Below, piece after piece: positions 17,192-26,758 of a DNA stretch of 64,000 nt. Each line of letters starts with the position of its first letter. The first letter of the stretch is position 1. Origin of the DNA: Daejeonella sp. (lineage in GTDB: Bacteria; Bacteroidota; Bacteroidia; Sphingobacteriales; Sphingobacteriaceae); NCBI RefSeq assembly GCF_030695525.1, contig NZ_JAUYSS010000008.1, positions 62,001-126,000 on the forward strand, written 5' to 3'. The notes under the pieces were generated by a model that worked only from the letters and a program-made list of their open reading frames with translations, made no database searches and was not told where the DNA came from. Position numbers and translations under genes: made by a program.

Positions 17192-18583
17192 TTATTTTCC
17201 TAAAGCTACTTCCCTTGCCTTAGTTGTTGTATAATATTTAGCGAGCATATTCGGTACTTCCCATGCCGGTAACTTTCCATCTCTCAAATACTGAAAGTAT
17301 GCTTTGGCTACCTGAGCAAAATGATCTTCGTGTCCAACTTTATACTTTTCAGGTATAATTACTTCCCAGCCTGTTGAATTTTTCTTTAATTCAACTCCAG
17401 GATATTTGTCGTTGATCTTTTTAAGATCATCCATGATGGCAATTTCAAATGCTTTCATATCGGAACCTGCAGCAGGCTCAATGTACAATACCGGCTTAAA
17501 ATTCTGCTCCTTACCCTGTTTTATAATAACGCTGGCCTTAGTGCCACGCATTACTGAGAAATGAGTATCTCCGGTTCCTTCAGGTGCCTGGAAATCCCAT
17601 GTTACAGAAACTTTTGCATGTATTCCTTTCAGGCGGTAGTTTATTTCACCGTTTGAGTAAGGATACAATACGCCATCTTTGACATCAGCTTTCAGATATT
17701 CCGGAAACTCTTTCTTCAAGGTAACCTTTTCAAATTGCGGGGCTGTTAATTTAGTACTCCATCTTTTGGCTGAAACAATCTCGATATCCTTTTTATAGTC
17801 CAATACCTGATCAGGAAAACATTCCCATTGTACCAGATCAACCAGATGGGTCGTAATATCAGTGATTCCTTCTCCCTGTTGCTTAACATCAAAAAACCAG
17901 GCTGGTCTTACAAGCGGTTTTCCGGAAACATTCTTAAAGAAATAATGAACACTAATTTTCGTAACCGATGGGTTTTCAGGACTGCCCTTTTCCAGCTCTC
18001 CAAATGCCGGAAGATGCGCAAACTCCTTTTGAAGGATGCTATTGATCTCAAAGCGCTCGGTCATAATATCATAAAGCAGCACTTTATTTTTCTCGGCTGA
18101 TTCAAAAGCCTGAACCAGCGTATTAAAACCTTCGGTATCGATGGCCATCGGTTTATCGGCCAGTACGTTTAAACCCGAATCAATCGACTGCTTGATATAA
18201 TTGGTCTTAAACTTATTGTTTCCGGCAATAACTACGACATTACCAGCCTTTTCCTGAAACATCTTTTCAAGGTAATCATCACCGGTATATACCTTTTGTT
18301 TCCAGTTTGTAGGATCTTCTTTTCTTTTGTTATAAGAGCTGATCAGATTCAGATGAGCCTTGACTTCATCCCCATAAGGGGCATATACATGCACTAATGA
18401 GTCAATTTCCGGAAACTTTGACTTCTGTAAAAGAGCGGAATGAAAATGTCCGGGATCCAGTGTAATCAGGCGAATTTCAGGTTCCTGAATTTTTTCAGGT
18501 TTGTTTACACAGGATGTACCAAACAGGATCATACAATTAATTAACAGCAGCTTTTTTAAATTATTGAAATCAGTTTTTATCAT
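17192..18583 (-). CDS. Lipoprotein Gfo/Idh/MocA-family oxidoreductase with its own C-terminal domain type
   Basis: This 463-residue protein starts with a lipoprotein signal (lipobox FGTSC, Cys near residue 25), so it should be membrane-anchored in the envelope. The Rossmann part begins IRLITLDPGHFHSALLQ and has the family's lysine in VLADKPMAID. The LDPGHFH opening and long C-terminal part match the subgroup with a putative oxidoreductase C-terminal domain common in Bacteroidota. The substrate is probably a sugar or sugar acid, judged from its place at the end of a hexuronate operon. How an exported dehydrogenase obtains its nucleotide is unresolved. Confidence 0.82.
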   Translation of the reverse strand: MIKTDFNNLKKLLLINCMILFGTSCVNKPEKIQEPEIRLITLDPGHFHSALLQKSKFPEIDSLVHVYAPYGDEVKAHLNLISSYNKRKEDPTNWKQKVYTGDDYLEKMFQEKAGNVVVIAGNNKFKTNYIKQSIDSGLNVLADKPMAIDTEGFNTLVQAFESAEKNKVLLYDIMTERFEINSILQKEFAHLPAFGELEKGSPENPSVTKISVHYFFKNVSGKPLVRPAWFFDVKQQGEGITDITTHLVDLVQWECFPDQVLDYKKDIEIVSAKRWSTKLTAPQFEKVTLKKEFPEYLKADVKDGVLYPYSNGEINYRLKGIHAKVSVTWDFQAPEGTGDTHFSVMRGTKASVIIKQGKEQNFKPVLYIEPAAGSDMKAFEIAIMDDLKKINDKYPGVELKKNSTGWEVIIPEKYKVGHEDHFAQVAKAYFQYLRDGKLPAWEVPNMLAKYYTTTKAREVALGK

Positions 18584-18656
18584 TTGTATAGCTTTAAATT
18601 AAATTTATTCAATTTTTTGATTGTAAGTCAGATTAGCCTAAAATTTCTCTTACCTA

Positions 18657-19931
18657 TTATATAATTTTCTCTAAGCTTATTGATTTTAATTTAGGCGAAA
18701 GTAATTGTATTCCTGTAAAGGCAATCAGGTAGGCACACCCTGCGAAAATGAATAAGGAAACATAGCTTCCGGTCGTTTGTAACAGAAAGCCGCCTATAGT
18801 AGCACCGAACATCCCGCCAACTGCACCCAGCATACTGCCTATGCCCACAACAGAACCCACTACCTGTTTGGGAAACATATCGGTAGTAAGTGTAAACAGG
18901 TTTGCAGACCAGGCAGAATGTGCTGCCAGAGCCAGCCCTATGAGGCCTACAGCAAGCCACATTTCCGAAGTCTGTGCTGCAAAGTAAACCGGAATAACAC
19001 ATAATGCTGATGCAAACATGGTAGTTTTACGACTTTTATTGACAGACCATCCACGCTTAATTAAAGCAGAGGAGGCCCATCCGCCAATTATGCTGCCAAA
19101 ATCAGACATCAGATAGATTATGATCAGGATAGGGCCAATTTTCTCAATACCAATTCCGTAGTTACTAAAAAAAAACTTTGGCAAAAAGAAAAGGAAAAAG
19201 GAAAAAATAGGGTGAGTCATGAATGCACCAAAGGCAAAAGCCCAGGTCTGCCTGTACCTCAATAAGTGCAGCCAGGGAATCTTTATCTGAGGTTCCACAG
19301 GATCACTTGTTATGTATTCCAGTTCTGCCTTTCCAAGTGTTGGATGATCCTGTGGTAAGTGGTACATCATCATCCAGAAGATTATCCAGACAAAACCTAT
19401 TGCTCCGGTAATGACAAAAGTCATCTGCCATCCGTAATTAATAGCGATAAATGGAACGACCAGAGGGGCAACAATTGCACCAACACTCGCTCCGGAAACA
19501 AAAATACCTGTTGCCAAAGCCCGTTCCTTCCTTGGAAACCATTCAGAAACGGCCTTTAAAGCTGAAGGAAAATTTCCGGCCTCACCTAAGCCAAGGAGAA
19601 AACGAACTGCTGCAAATCCAAAAAGGGAAGCAACAAGCGCATGCATCATTGTGGCGATGCTCCAGAATCCTATCGCAATTGTAGCTCCCATACGGGTTCC
19701 GATTTTATCGAGCAGGTGTCCCATAAGAAGGAAACCTATTGCATAGGCCGCCTGAAAGGAGGAAACAATAAAACCATATTCTGAATCAGACCAGGCGAAT
19801 TCCTTTTGAAGCTGCGGTGCCAGAATACCCAGAACCTGTCGGTCTACAAAATTAATTGTGGTAGCCAGGAACAGCATTGCGCAGATCTTCCAGCGGTAAA
19901 TTCCAATTCCTGGCTTTGAAATTATAGTCAT
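18657..19931 (-). CDS. ACS-family MFS transporter, probable hexuronate transporter 1
   Basis: This 424-residue protein has about 12 transmembrane segments. The first part, TINFVDRQVLGILAPQLQKEF, and the DKIGTRMG loop are typical of the anion:cation symporter family that includes ExuT. Linkage with uxaC and a second, related transporter (23859-25178) suggests uptake of glucuronate, galacturonate or a derivative. Segments RFLLGLGEAGNFPSALKAVSEWFPRKERA are nearly identical in layout in the two paralogues. Confidence 0.85.
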   Translation of the reverse strand: MTIISKPGIGIYRWKICAMLFLATTINFVDRQVLGILAPQLQKEFAWSDSEYGFIVSSFQAAYAIGFLLMGHLLDKIGTRMGATIAIGFWSIATMMHALVASLFGFAAVRFLLGLGEAGNFPSALKAVSEWFPRKERALATGIFVSGASVGAIVAPLVVPFIAINYGWQMTFVITGAIGFVWIIFWMMMYHLPQDHPTLGKAELEYITSDPVEPQIKIPWLHLLRYRQTWAFAFGAFMTHPIFSFFLFFLPKFFFSNYGIGIEKIGPILIIIYLMSDFGSIIGGWASSALIKRGWSVNKSRKTTMFASALCVIPVYFAAQTSEMWLAVGLIGLALAAHSAWSANLFTLTTDMFPKQVVGSVVGIGSMLGAVGGMFGATIGGFLLQTTGSYVSLFIFAGCAYLIAFTGIQLLSPKLKSISLEKII

Positions 19932-20057
19932 TATTTCCTAATTTTTAATACCAAATCATTTCAATGAAATGAAGCTGAAATGTAAAATCATGATTTACCA
20001 CTATCAAAAATTGAGAAAATAAGGCTTAGATCTTTAATTCGGCTCTGGGGCTTCAGT

Positions 20058-21407
20058 TTATACTTTCGGTTCCCAGCCCTTCTGATACTCTCTTTTCCAA
20101 AGTTTCATCGCACCCCTATCATTTAAAATATGACCATTTTTAGGATCAATATTTAATGTCCTGCCGGTGCGCTGAGCAATATTACCAAGCTGACATAACA
20201 GAGTACTTTGGTGTCCACCATAAATATCTGCTGCCAGCGGGGTTCCGCTCTTTATACCGCTAAAGAAATTTTGAATATGAAAAGCGTCCAATTGCTGCGA
20301 AGGACTGGTCAGACTGCTGGTATCAACTTTTATTTCGTTCTTGGCTTCCTTAATAAGATTGTTTTTCAAATCAAAAGCTTTATATGCATTACCACCCCCT
20401 ATCACTAAGGTGCCATTCTCACCATAAAATATAACACCTACAGTATTGCCTTCAATTGGAAATGGATTACAACTTCTGCCTTCCCATGTTATGGTTGACT
20501 TATTCCCAAACTCTATATTAATATTCTGAGTATCAGGAGCTTCCCAATCATCCTGGTAACGATATCTTCCACCGGCAGAACTTACTTTCGTTGGATATTC
20601 AACCTGAAGGCCCCAACGGGCAAGATCGATCATATGTGTCCCATTATTCAGGGCTTCTCCGGTACCCCAGTGCCAGAACCAATGCCAGTTATAATGGATA
20701 AGATTATCCTTAAACTCACGTCGTGGTGCAGGGCCCTGCCAAAGATCATAATTCAGCCATTCAGGAACAGCGGTAATTTTACCCACTCCTATGGATGGCC
20801 GGTTATTAGTATACCAGGTTTTTGCAAAATAAGGTCGACCAATAATTCCTCCGTGCAATTCAGCGATACCGGCAGCAACATTCGGCCATGAACGGCGCTG
20901 ATTACCCATCTGAATCACATTTTTATATTTATTGGCAGCTGCCACAAGAAGTTCCCCTTCGTGCGGATTATGGCTGCAAGGCTTTTCAAGGTAAACATGT
21001 TTTCCGGCTGCCGAGGCAAGCAGAGCTGCCGGCGCATGCCAGTGGTCAGGTGCAGCAATCACAAGGGCATCAAGCTGTTTATCTTCAAGAGCCTTTCTAA
21101 AGTCAGGCTGATCCATCGGCTGCGAGTTCTGTATCTTCGTTACAGTGCTGATACATTTTTCGCTTGCACGTTTATCTACGTCACAGACATAACGAATTTC
21201 ACAATTCTTTTGAGCAGCAAAGTTTGACGAGAGTGCAAGTCCACGACTATTCACACCCATCATTGCAACCTGAATACGCTCATTTGCGCCCATAATTTTT
21301 GAATAGCTGCTTGCACTAAATCCGGGCAAAACACCTCCAAAAGATATTGCGGCAGCACCGGTGACTGTCTTTTTAATAAAATCCCGGCGGGAATCTGAAT
21401 TTTTCAT
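20058..21407 (-). CDS. Tat-exported Gfo/Idh/MocA-family oxidoreductase 1
   Basis: This 449-residue protein has a twin-arginine signal (SRRDFIKKTV near residue 6, hydrophobic stretch to about 30). The Rossmann domain contains VAMMGVNSRG and the EKP motif in HVYLEKPCSHNPHEG, where the Lys is the usual catalytic base or substrate contact. The C-terminal domain includes HYNWHWFWHWGTGEALNNGTH. Proteins of this group oxidise or epimerise sugars using tightly held NAD(P). It lies in the hexuronate operon between a transporter and a second Tat-exported relative. Confidence 0.83.
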   Translation of the reverse strand: MKNSDSRRDFIKKTVTGAAAISFGGVLPGFSASSYSKIMGANERIQVAMMGVNSRGLALSSNFAAQKNCEIRYVCDVDKRASEKCISTVTKIQNSQPMDQPDFRKALEDKQLDALVIAAPDHWHAPAALLASAAGKHVYLEKPCSHNPHEGELLVAAANKYKNVIQMGNQRRSWPNVAAGIAELHGGIIGRPYFAKTWYTNNRPSIGVGKITAVPEWLNYDLWQGPAPRREFKDNLIHYNWHWFWHWGTGEALNNGTHMIDLARWGLQVEYPTKVSSAGGRYRYQDDWEAPDTQNINIEFGNKSTITWEGRSCNPFPIEGNTVGVIFYGENGTLVIGGGNAYKAFDLKNNLIKEAKNEIKVDTSSLTSPSQQLDAFHIQNFFSGIKSGTPLAADIYGGHQSTLLCQLGNIAQRTGRTLNIDPKNGHILNDRGAMKLWKREYQKGWEPKV

Positions 21408-21465
21408 GTTTATTAATTAATGGCGATCAAACCTATGTTTAATATTTTTTTATTTCTATTGGAAG

Positions 21466-22680
21466 CTAAATATCATATTCAGTTTTCCAGTACTGTGTTG
21501 TTTCGGTTTCAGCAGCTTTATTTCCCATATGTACAGCAATAGCTACATCCTTGCCGGTTCTGACATTAGAGGCTGGCTTCTTACCTGTTAAAATACATTC
21601 AGCAAAATCACGAAGGGCATAAACTGTTGGATCCAGCACCAGACTATCTTTATGAAAAACAACAGGCTGTCCTGTACCTCCCGGTGAAACTTCAACAGTT
21701 GCCCCTGTTACCCCATCAACTGTTCCGATGGTTTTAGTTTTTGCTTCAGGATAAATGAATGCCCTGTCCCTTAATATCTCAATCGTGCCTTTAGTTCCAA
21801 GAATACGAATGGAATAACCTTTGTATTCATTTGTAAGTATTGATGTAACACTGGATTTTACACCGCCCGGATACTCATAAACCAATCGGATATTATCAAA
21901 ATTATCCCGGCCGTCTTTCCAGAAATCAATTCCCCCGAATCCGGTAACTTTAACAGGATGACTATCCTCAATCATATTAACCATGTCGATTTCATGTGCA
22001 CTAAGCTCAGAAAGAAGTCCCCCGCAATATTCCTTATACATCTTCCAGTTAATAGCACGCTCCATTTTGGGGTCACTGACAGGTTTACGCCAGCTATCAT
22101 TCCGGTTATACTGGCACTCATAATGAAATACCTTTCCTATCCATCCTTCCTTAATGATCTCTTTAACCCTATGATACAAGGAATAATACCTGTATTGATG
22201 CCCAACCTGAAATACCAGCTTTGATTGATCTACCAATTTTACCAGATGAAGAGTCTGAGGTATATCATAAGCCATCGTTTTCTCTACATAAACATGCTTC
22301 CCAGCATTTAAAGCAGCTACAGCCATTGGAAAATGTAAATGAAGTGGTGTTGCAATGATCACCGCACGAACGTTTGGATCATCTATCAGTTTCTGATAAT
22401 CAAAATATCCTTTGGCATCTTTATCTGCAAGCCTCAAGCCCGCTTTTAGATGTGCTTCGACAATATCGCAGCAAGCTACAAGCTCAATATTACGAACGTT
22501 TGCCAGAGTCTGGGCAAGTCCCAAACCTCGACTACCGGAGCCAATCAGTCCGACACGTACCTTATCAGTTTGAGCCGGCTGATTGAAATCAAATCCCTCA
22601 GATCCAAAGGCCGTAAGGCCTGTCAATGCCAAAGCACCAGTAGCGATAAACTTTCTTCGCGATTGATCTTTATTCTCCAT
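21466..22680 (-). CDS. Tat-exported Gfo/Idh/MocA-family oxidoreductase 2
   Basis: This 404-residue protein has a Tat signal (SRRKFIATGALALTG at the start), then VRVGLIGSGSRGLGLAQ and the lysine motif HVYVEKTMAYDIPQ, in which the usual Pro is Thr. The C-terminal domain carries GGLLSELSAHEIDMVNM, whose His is the typical acid/base of the family. The stop is 58 bases before the start of oxidoreductase 1. It is likely a periplasmic sugar-acid dehydrogenase or isomerase; the substrate is inferred only from the operon. Confidence 0.83.
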   Translation of the reverse strand: MENKDQSRRKFIATGALALTGLTAFGSEGFDFNQPAQTDKVRVGLIGSGSRGLGLAQTLANVRNIELVACCDIVEAHLKAGLRLADKDAKGYFDYQKLIDDPNVRAVIIATPLHLHFPMAVAALNAGKHVYVEKTMAYDIPQTLHLVKLVDQSKLVFQVGHQYRYYSLYHRVKEIIKEGWIGKVFHYECQYNRNDSWRKPVSDPKMERAINWKMYKEYCGGLLSELSAHEIDMVNMIEDSHPVKVTGFGGIDFWKDGRDNFDNIRLVYEYPGGVKSSVTSILTNEYKGYSIRILGTKGTIEILRDRAFIYPEAKTKTIGTVDGVTGATVEVSPGGTGQPVVFHKDSLVLDPTVYALRDFAECILTGKKPASNVRTGKDVAIAVHMGNKAAETETTQYWKTEYDI

Positions 22681-22694
22681 TTTTCTGTTGTGAA

Positions 22695-23738
22695 TTATCT
22701 GCTTTTCTTTGGCACTCTGGCATACATCGCAGCCAGACTTACAGGCTTTCCACCTTTACGTTTACTTTCATCTGCAGCTTCCATGAAAGCACACATATCA
22801 AGAGTATCCACTGAACTTACTGGAACTATCCCGGTTTTGAAAAAATCTGTTATCTGTTTTAATAACGGGTTATACCCTCCATATTCACCAATCTGAACAG
22901 TTGCTTTTTCTGTGAATACAGTACCACCATAACCAAGTTTCCCTGAACGTAGTCCACGGAAAGTACCAACCCTTCCATCATTCCAGGTTCCAACAACAAC
23001 ATCCACGTCAGGTGAACTTGCTCTGACCACTTGCTTACATCCTGGTCCCATTACGGTGAACAGTGTTTCCACCCCATGGATACCATACCAAAAAAGATCA
23101 GGATGTGTACTCTCCAAATGACACGGACTAAAAGTTTCAGCACCCAGTACTTTTCCGTACTTTCCGCCGGCAATCTCTTGTGCCCCAACAGAATATCTTA
23201 ATGAAGAAGCAGAGAATACGCCTACATTAGCCTTTTTAGCCGCAGAAAATATTGCAGAAGCATCTGCAAGTGAAGCTGCTATCGGTTTATCAATAAAGAA
23301 GCGCTTACCAGCAGCGATCACCTGTAATGCCTGTTCAAGATGTAAACGTCCATCATTGGTTTCAAGAAGTACAAAATCCACTTTATCTAAGAGACTCGCA
23401 ATTGAATCGGTAATTTCAACGCCCATTTTTTTTACATCTTCAATGTAACCGGGTATGCGTTCATAACTACTTTTTATATCCTTGCTGCCATACGGATATG
23501 CCGCTACGACTTTAAATCCACTATACTCCGGACCAGGATTTGGGCTATTCAGGGCTTTAGTGAAAGCGATTACATGGGAAGTATCTAAGCCAATGATCCC
23601 AACCCGGCTACCAACTGCAGCTCCATACCTTGATGAGGTGTAAAGACTTTCTGCAAAGCTATTAGCACCAATTCCAATTCCTGCAGCAGCAAGTGCTGTT
23701 GTTCTGATGAACGTTCTACGGTTCTGATCTGTTTTCAT
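22695..23738 (-). CDS. Tat-exported Gfo/Idh/MocA-family oxidoreductase 3
   Basis: This 347-residue protein has a Tat signal (NRRTFIRTTALAAAG), a Rossmann region opening SRVGIIGLDTSHVIAF and the lysine motif FFIDKPIAASLADAS. GLDTSHV is unlike the GxGxxG of relatives 1 and 2, so nucleotide binding may differ. It lies 14 bases upstream of oxidoreductase 2 and is co-directional with it. The family is clear; the substrate is unknown. Confidence 0.8.
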   Translation of the reverse strand: MKTDQNRRTFIRTTALAAAGIGIGANSFAESLYTSSRYGAAVGSRVGIIGLDTSHVIAFTKALNSPNPGPEYSGFKVVAAYPYGSKDIKSSYERIPGYIEDVKKMGVEITDSIASLLDKVDFVLLETNDGRLHLEQALQVIAAGKRFFIDKPIAASLADASAIFSAAKKANVGVFSASSLRYSVGAQEIAGGKYGKVLGAETFSPCHLESTHPDLFWYGIHGVETLFTVMGPGCKQVVRASSPDVDVVVGTWNDGRVGTFRGLRSGKLGYGGTVFTEKATVQIGEYGGYNPLLKQITDFFKTGIVPVSSVDTLDMCAFMEAADESKRKGGKPVSLAAMYARVPKKSR

Positions 23739-23858
23739 ATTAATAAATAATGTTCTTTATGATTTATACCCTTCCGAGATGTTTAACACGGTCGGCATAT
23801 CGAAAAGTAAAATAAATAGCTCAATAATACAAATAATGTAATGAGGTGTGGAATAATG

Positions 23859-25178
23859 TTACTCTATCTTCTTCATATGAGGCTTTATTGGAGTCATTTT
23901 AGGAACCAAAACCCTGAACATTAGAAACCAGGCGATCAGATAGGCAGTTCCACAAAAGAGAAACAACATATAATAGCCAGTTTGAATATCTCCGGCAGCC
24001 TTATAATAATCAAGCAAATAACCTGCACTCTTTGCAACCATAATATTTCCAAAACCTCCGAACATACCACCAATTCCTATAACTGCACCAATGGAAGTTT
24101 TGGGGAACATATCCGAAACCGTAGTCATAATGTTAGCCGACCATGCCTGATGTGCTGACATTCCGATTCCAATAATGATTACTGCATACCACATATTAAA
24201 TGAACCTGCCCATTGCGAGAACATGACCATTAAAGGGATGGTAGCATAGATAAGCATAGAGGTTTTACGTGATCTGACCATAGACCAACCCTTATTTTTA
24301 CTGAACCACATTGGCAACCATCCTCCAGCTATACTCCCGATTCCCGCAATCAAATAGACCACAGCAACAGGAATACTCACCTCAAGCCCTACCAATCCAT
24401 ACTCTGAAATCAAAAATGCCGGAAGCCAAAACAGAAAAAACCACCATACTCCATCTGAAAGAAATTTTCCAACAGCGTAAGCCCATGTTTGTTTATACGT
24501 TAAAAGTTGTTTCCAGGGAATTACTGCTTCGGCTTCACCTTCATTGGGGATTGCAGATTCCTCATCGCTATTTATATGCGCAAGTTCTGAAGCTGAGATA
24601 CCTTTATGCCTTTCCGGTGTTTCATAAAGAAGGAACCAGAAAATCAACCATAGAAAACCAACCGCTCCTGTAATAATGAAGGCCATTTGCCAGCTGTAAG
24701 TTACAGCCAACCAGGGAACAATAAGAGGTGCAATGACAGCCCCAATGTTCGTACCGCTATTAAATATACCTGTTGCAAATGCTCTTTCGCGTTTTGGGAA
24801 CCATTCTGCGACAACTTTAATAGCTGCCGGAAAGTTACCAGCTTCGGTGACCCCTAAAAATGCGCGTACCATCACAAATCCGAAAGTGGTCTTTACAAAT
24901 GCATGCATAATTGCGGCTATACTCCATAATATAAGTGATACCGCATAACCCATTTTACTCCCAATCCTGTCGATGATACTTCCAACCCCCAGCATTCCAA
25001 GAGCATAGGCCAGTTGAAAAGCAGCTACAACATTTGAATAATCAGTTTCAGACCAATTAAATTCCTTTTCAAGGTATGGTTTTAACAGACTGATTACCTG
25101 ACGATCAAGATAGTTGATAGTAGTAGCGAAGAACACCAATGAGCATATCGTCCAGCGATAGTTAGTCATTTTTTGCAT
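23859..25178 (-). CDS. ACS-family MFS transporter, probable hexuronate transporter 2
   Basis: This 439-residue protein is a paralogue of the transporter at 18657-19931. It shares TINYLDRQVISLLKPYLEKEF and AFLGVTEAGNFPAAIKVVAEWFPKRERA and has about 12 membrane segments. ACS-family members import hexuronates with protons. It sits directly downstream of uxaC with a 43-base gap, making it the better candidate of the two for glucuronate or galacturonate uptake. ATG 25178 was kept; ATG at codon 4 is an alternative. Confidence 0.86.
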   Translation of the reverse strand: MQKMTNYRWTICSLVFFATTINYLDRQVISLLKPYLEKEFNWSETDYSNVVAAFQLAYALGMLGVGSIIDRIGSKMGYAVSLILWSIAAIMHAFVKTTFGFVMVRAFLGVTEAGNFPAAIKVVAEWFPKRERAFATGIFNSGTNIGAVIAPLIVPWLAVTYSWQMAFIITGAVGFLWLIFWFLLYETPERHKGISASELAHINSDEESAIPNEGEAEAVIPWKQLLTYKQTWAYAVGKFLSDGVWWFFLFWLPAFLISEYGLVGLEVSIPVAVVYLIAGIGSIAGGWLPMWFSKNKGWSMVRSRKTSMLIYATIPLMVMFSQWAGSFNMWYAVIIIGIGMSAHQAWSANIMTTVSDMFPKTSIGAVIGIGGMFGGFGNIMVAKSAGYLLDYYKAAGDIQTGYYMLFLFCGTAYLIAWFLMFRVLVPKMTPIKPHMKKIE

Positions 25179-25221
25179 ACAGATCGATAATTAAGCTCGT
25201 TAAAATGGGGTATCCAATCCC

Positions 25222-26622
25222 CTATGATTTAAAGTAATTCTTAGCGTTAAAGTAACAAATATTCTGAACCATTTTCCCCAACCATTGAATATCGTTGGGC
25301 AATTCCCCGTTCTCAACATCATTCCCAATCAGATTACACAAAATTCTTCTGAAATATTCATGCCTTGGATAGGACATAAAGCTTCTGGAATCAGTAATCA
25401 TTCCAACAAAACGACTTAACAAACCCATACTTGAGAGTGAATTAATCTGATCAACCATCCCGAATTTCTGATCCAGAAACCACCAGGCTGAACCGAACTG
25501 GATTTTACCCGGCACAGTTCCATCATTGAAATTGCCCGCCATTGTAGCAAACATCTCATTATCAGCAGGATTGAGATTGTAAATTATGGTTTTTGCAAGT
25601 CTGTTGGTTGAATCAAGTTTATTTAAAAATCTGGACATGCCTCGCGACTGTGAGAAATCGCCCATGGAATCAAAGCCGGTATCGGGGCCTAGCTCGGAAA
25701 GTAATCTTGAATTATTATTCCGTATAGCCCCAAGGTGATATTGCTGAACCCAGCCTTTTTCATGATCCCAATGAGCCAGATTGAGAAGCATACATGACTT
25801 AAACTTAAGTATCTCGATGGGGCTGAGAGCCCCCCGGTTAAGGATTTTAATAAATATTTGGTCTATTTCTGAATCTGTATAATCTTCATAACAGAGTTGT
25901 TCCAGACCATGATCTGAAACAACACAATCATTCTCTGCAAAATGATCGTGTCTACTTTTTAATGCAAGCAAATACTGACTGAAAGTATTTATTTCAAAAC
26001 CAGAAACAGCTGCCAACTTTAGGATGTATGCCTGAAGCTCGCCCAAATTATCTGCATTCATAGCTTTATCAGGCCTGAAAGAGGGCCGAACTTTCACAGA
26101 AAAGCCATCGGCTTTGATTTTCTGATGGAAAACCAGGTCATCCAGCGGATCGTCGGTGGTTCCTATACTTTCTACATTCATTCTTTCAATCATCCGTTGA
26201 ATTGAATATTCGGGTGTTTTAAGTTTTGCACTGCATTCATCATAAATCTGTCTTGCAGTTGCAGGCGAAAGAATTTCGTAAATATCAAAATAACGCTGTA
26301 ATTCCAGATGGGTCCAGTGATAGAGAGGGTTTCTGAAAGTAAAAGGTACAGTTTCTGCCCATTTTTCAAATTTCTCCCAGTCGCTGGCATCACCAGTGAT
26401 ATACTTTTCAGGGATGCCATTGGCCCTCATGGCACGCCACTTATAATGATCCCCATATAGCCAGATTTGGGTAAGGTTTTCAAAATTTGAATTTGCAGCA
26501 ATCTGATCAGGGGGGAGATGGCAATGATAATCTATAATTGGTAAAGCAGCGGCATATTCCTGAAATAATATCTGGGCAGTACTGGTCTCCAGTAAAAAAT
26601 TCTGATCTAAAAAATTCTTCAT
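25222..26622 (-). CDS. uxaC: Glucuronate/galacturonate isomerase UxaC
   Basis: This 466-residue enzyme matches UxaC over its length: metal-ligand His residues in IIDYHCHLPPDQIA near residue 32, then LYGDHYKWRAMRANG, ESIGTTDDPLDDL and LGPDTGFDSMGDF. UxaC interconverts D-glucuronate with D-fructuronate and D-galacturonate with D-tagaturonate, the first cytoplasmic step of hexuronate breakdown. It heads a run of seven co-directional genes. UxaB, KdgK and KdgA are not in the window; a UxuA-like dehydratase lies elsewhere (51293-52417). Confidence 0.95.
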   Translation of the reverse strand: MKNFLDQNFLLETSTAQILFQEYAAALPIIDYHCHLPPDQIAANSNFENLTQIWLYGDHYKWRAMRANGIPEKYITGDASDWEKFEKWAETVPFTFRNPLYHWTHLELQRYFDIYEILSPATARQIYDECSAKLKTPEYSIQRMIERMNVESIGTTDDPLDDLVFHQKIKADGFSVKVRPSFRPDKAMNADNLGELQAYILKLAAVSGFEINTFSQYLLALKSRHDHFAENDCVVSDHGLEQLCYEDYTDSEIDQIFIKILNRGALSPIEILKFKSCMLLNLAHWDHEKGWVQQYHLGAIRNNNSRLLSELGPDTGFDSMGDFSQSRGMSRFLNKLDSTNRLAKTIIYNLNPADNEMFATMAGNFNDGTVPGKIQFGSAWWFLDQKFGMVDQINSLSSMGLLSRFVGMITDSRSFMSYPRHEYFRRILCNLIGNDVENGELPNDIQWLGKMVQNICYFNAKNYFKS

Positions 26623-26758
26623 TTATAATTATTCCTTTTATCCTTTCAATAGCGAATAGCAATATCTGAAATTATATTCTTAAAGTATAGGTCAAATAAA
26701 TAGAATATCTTAATTTGGAAAGAATTCTTAAATTTTACCGCTTAATATAAAATTTAAA

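Noticed and set aside
24311-24673. 120-codon plus-strand frame inside the second MFS transporter gene
   Set aside because: Antisense to a well-supported membrane protein with no recognisable product.
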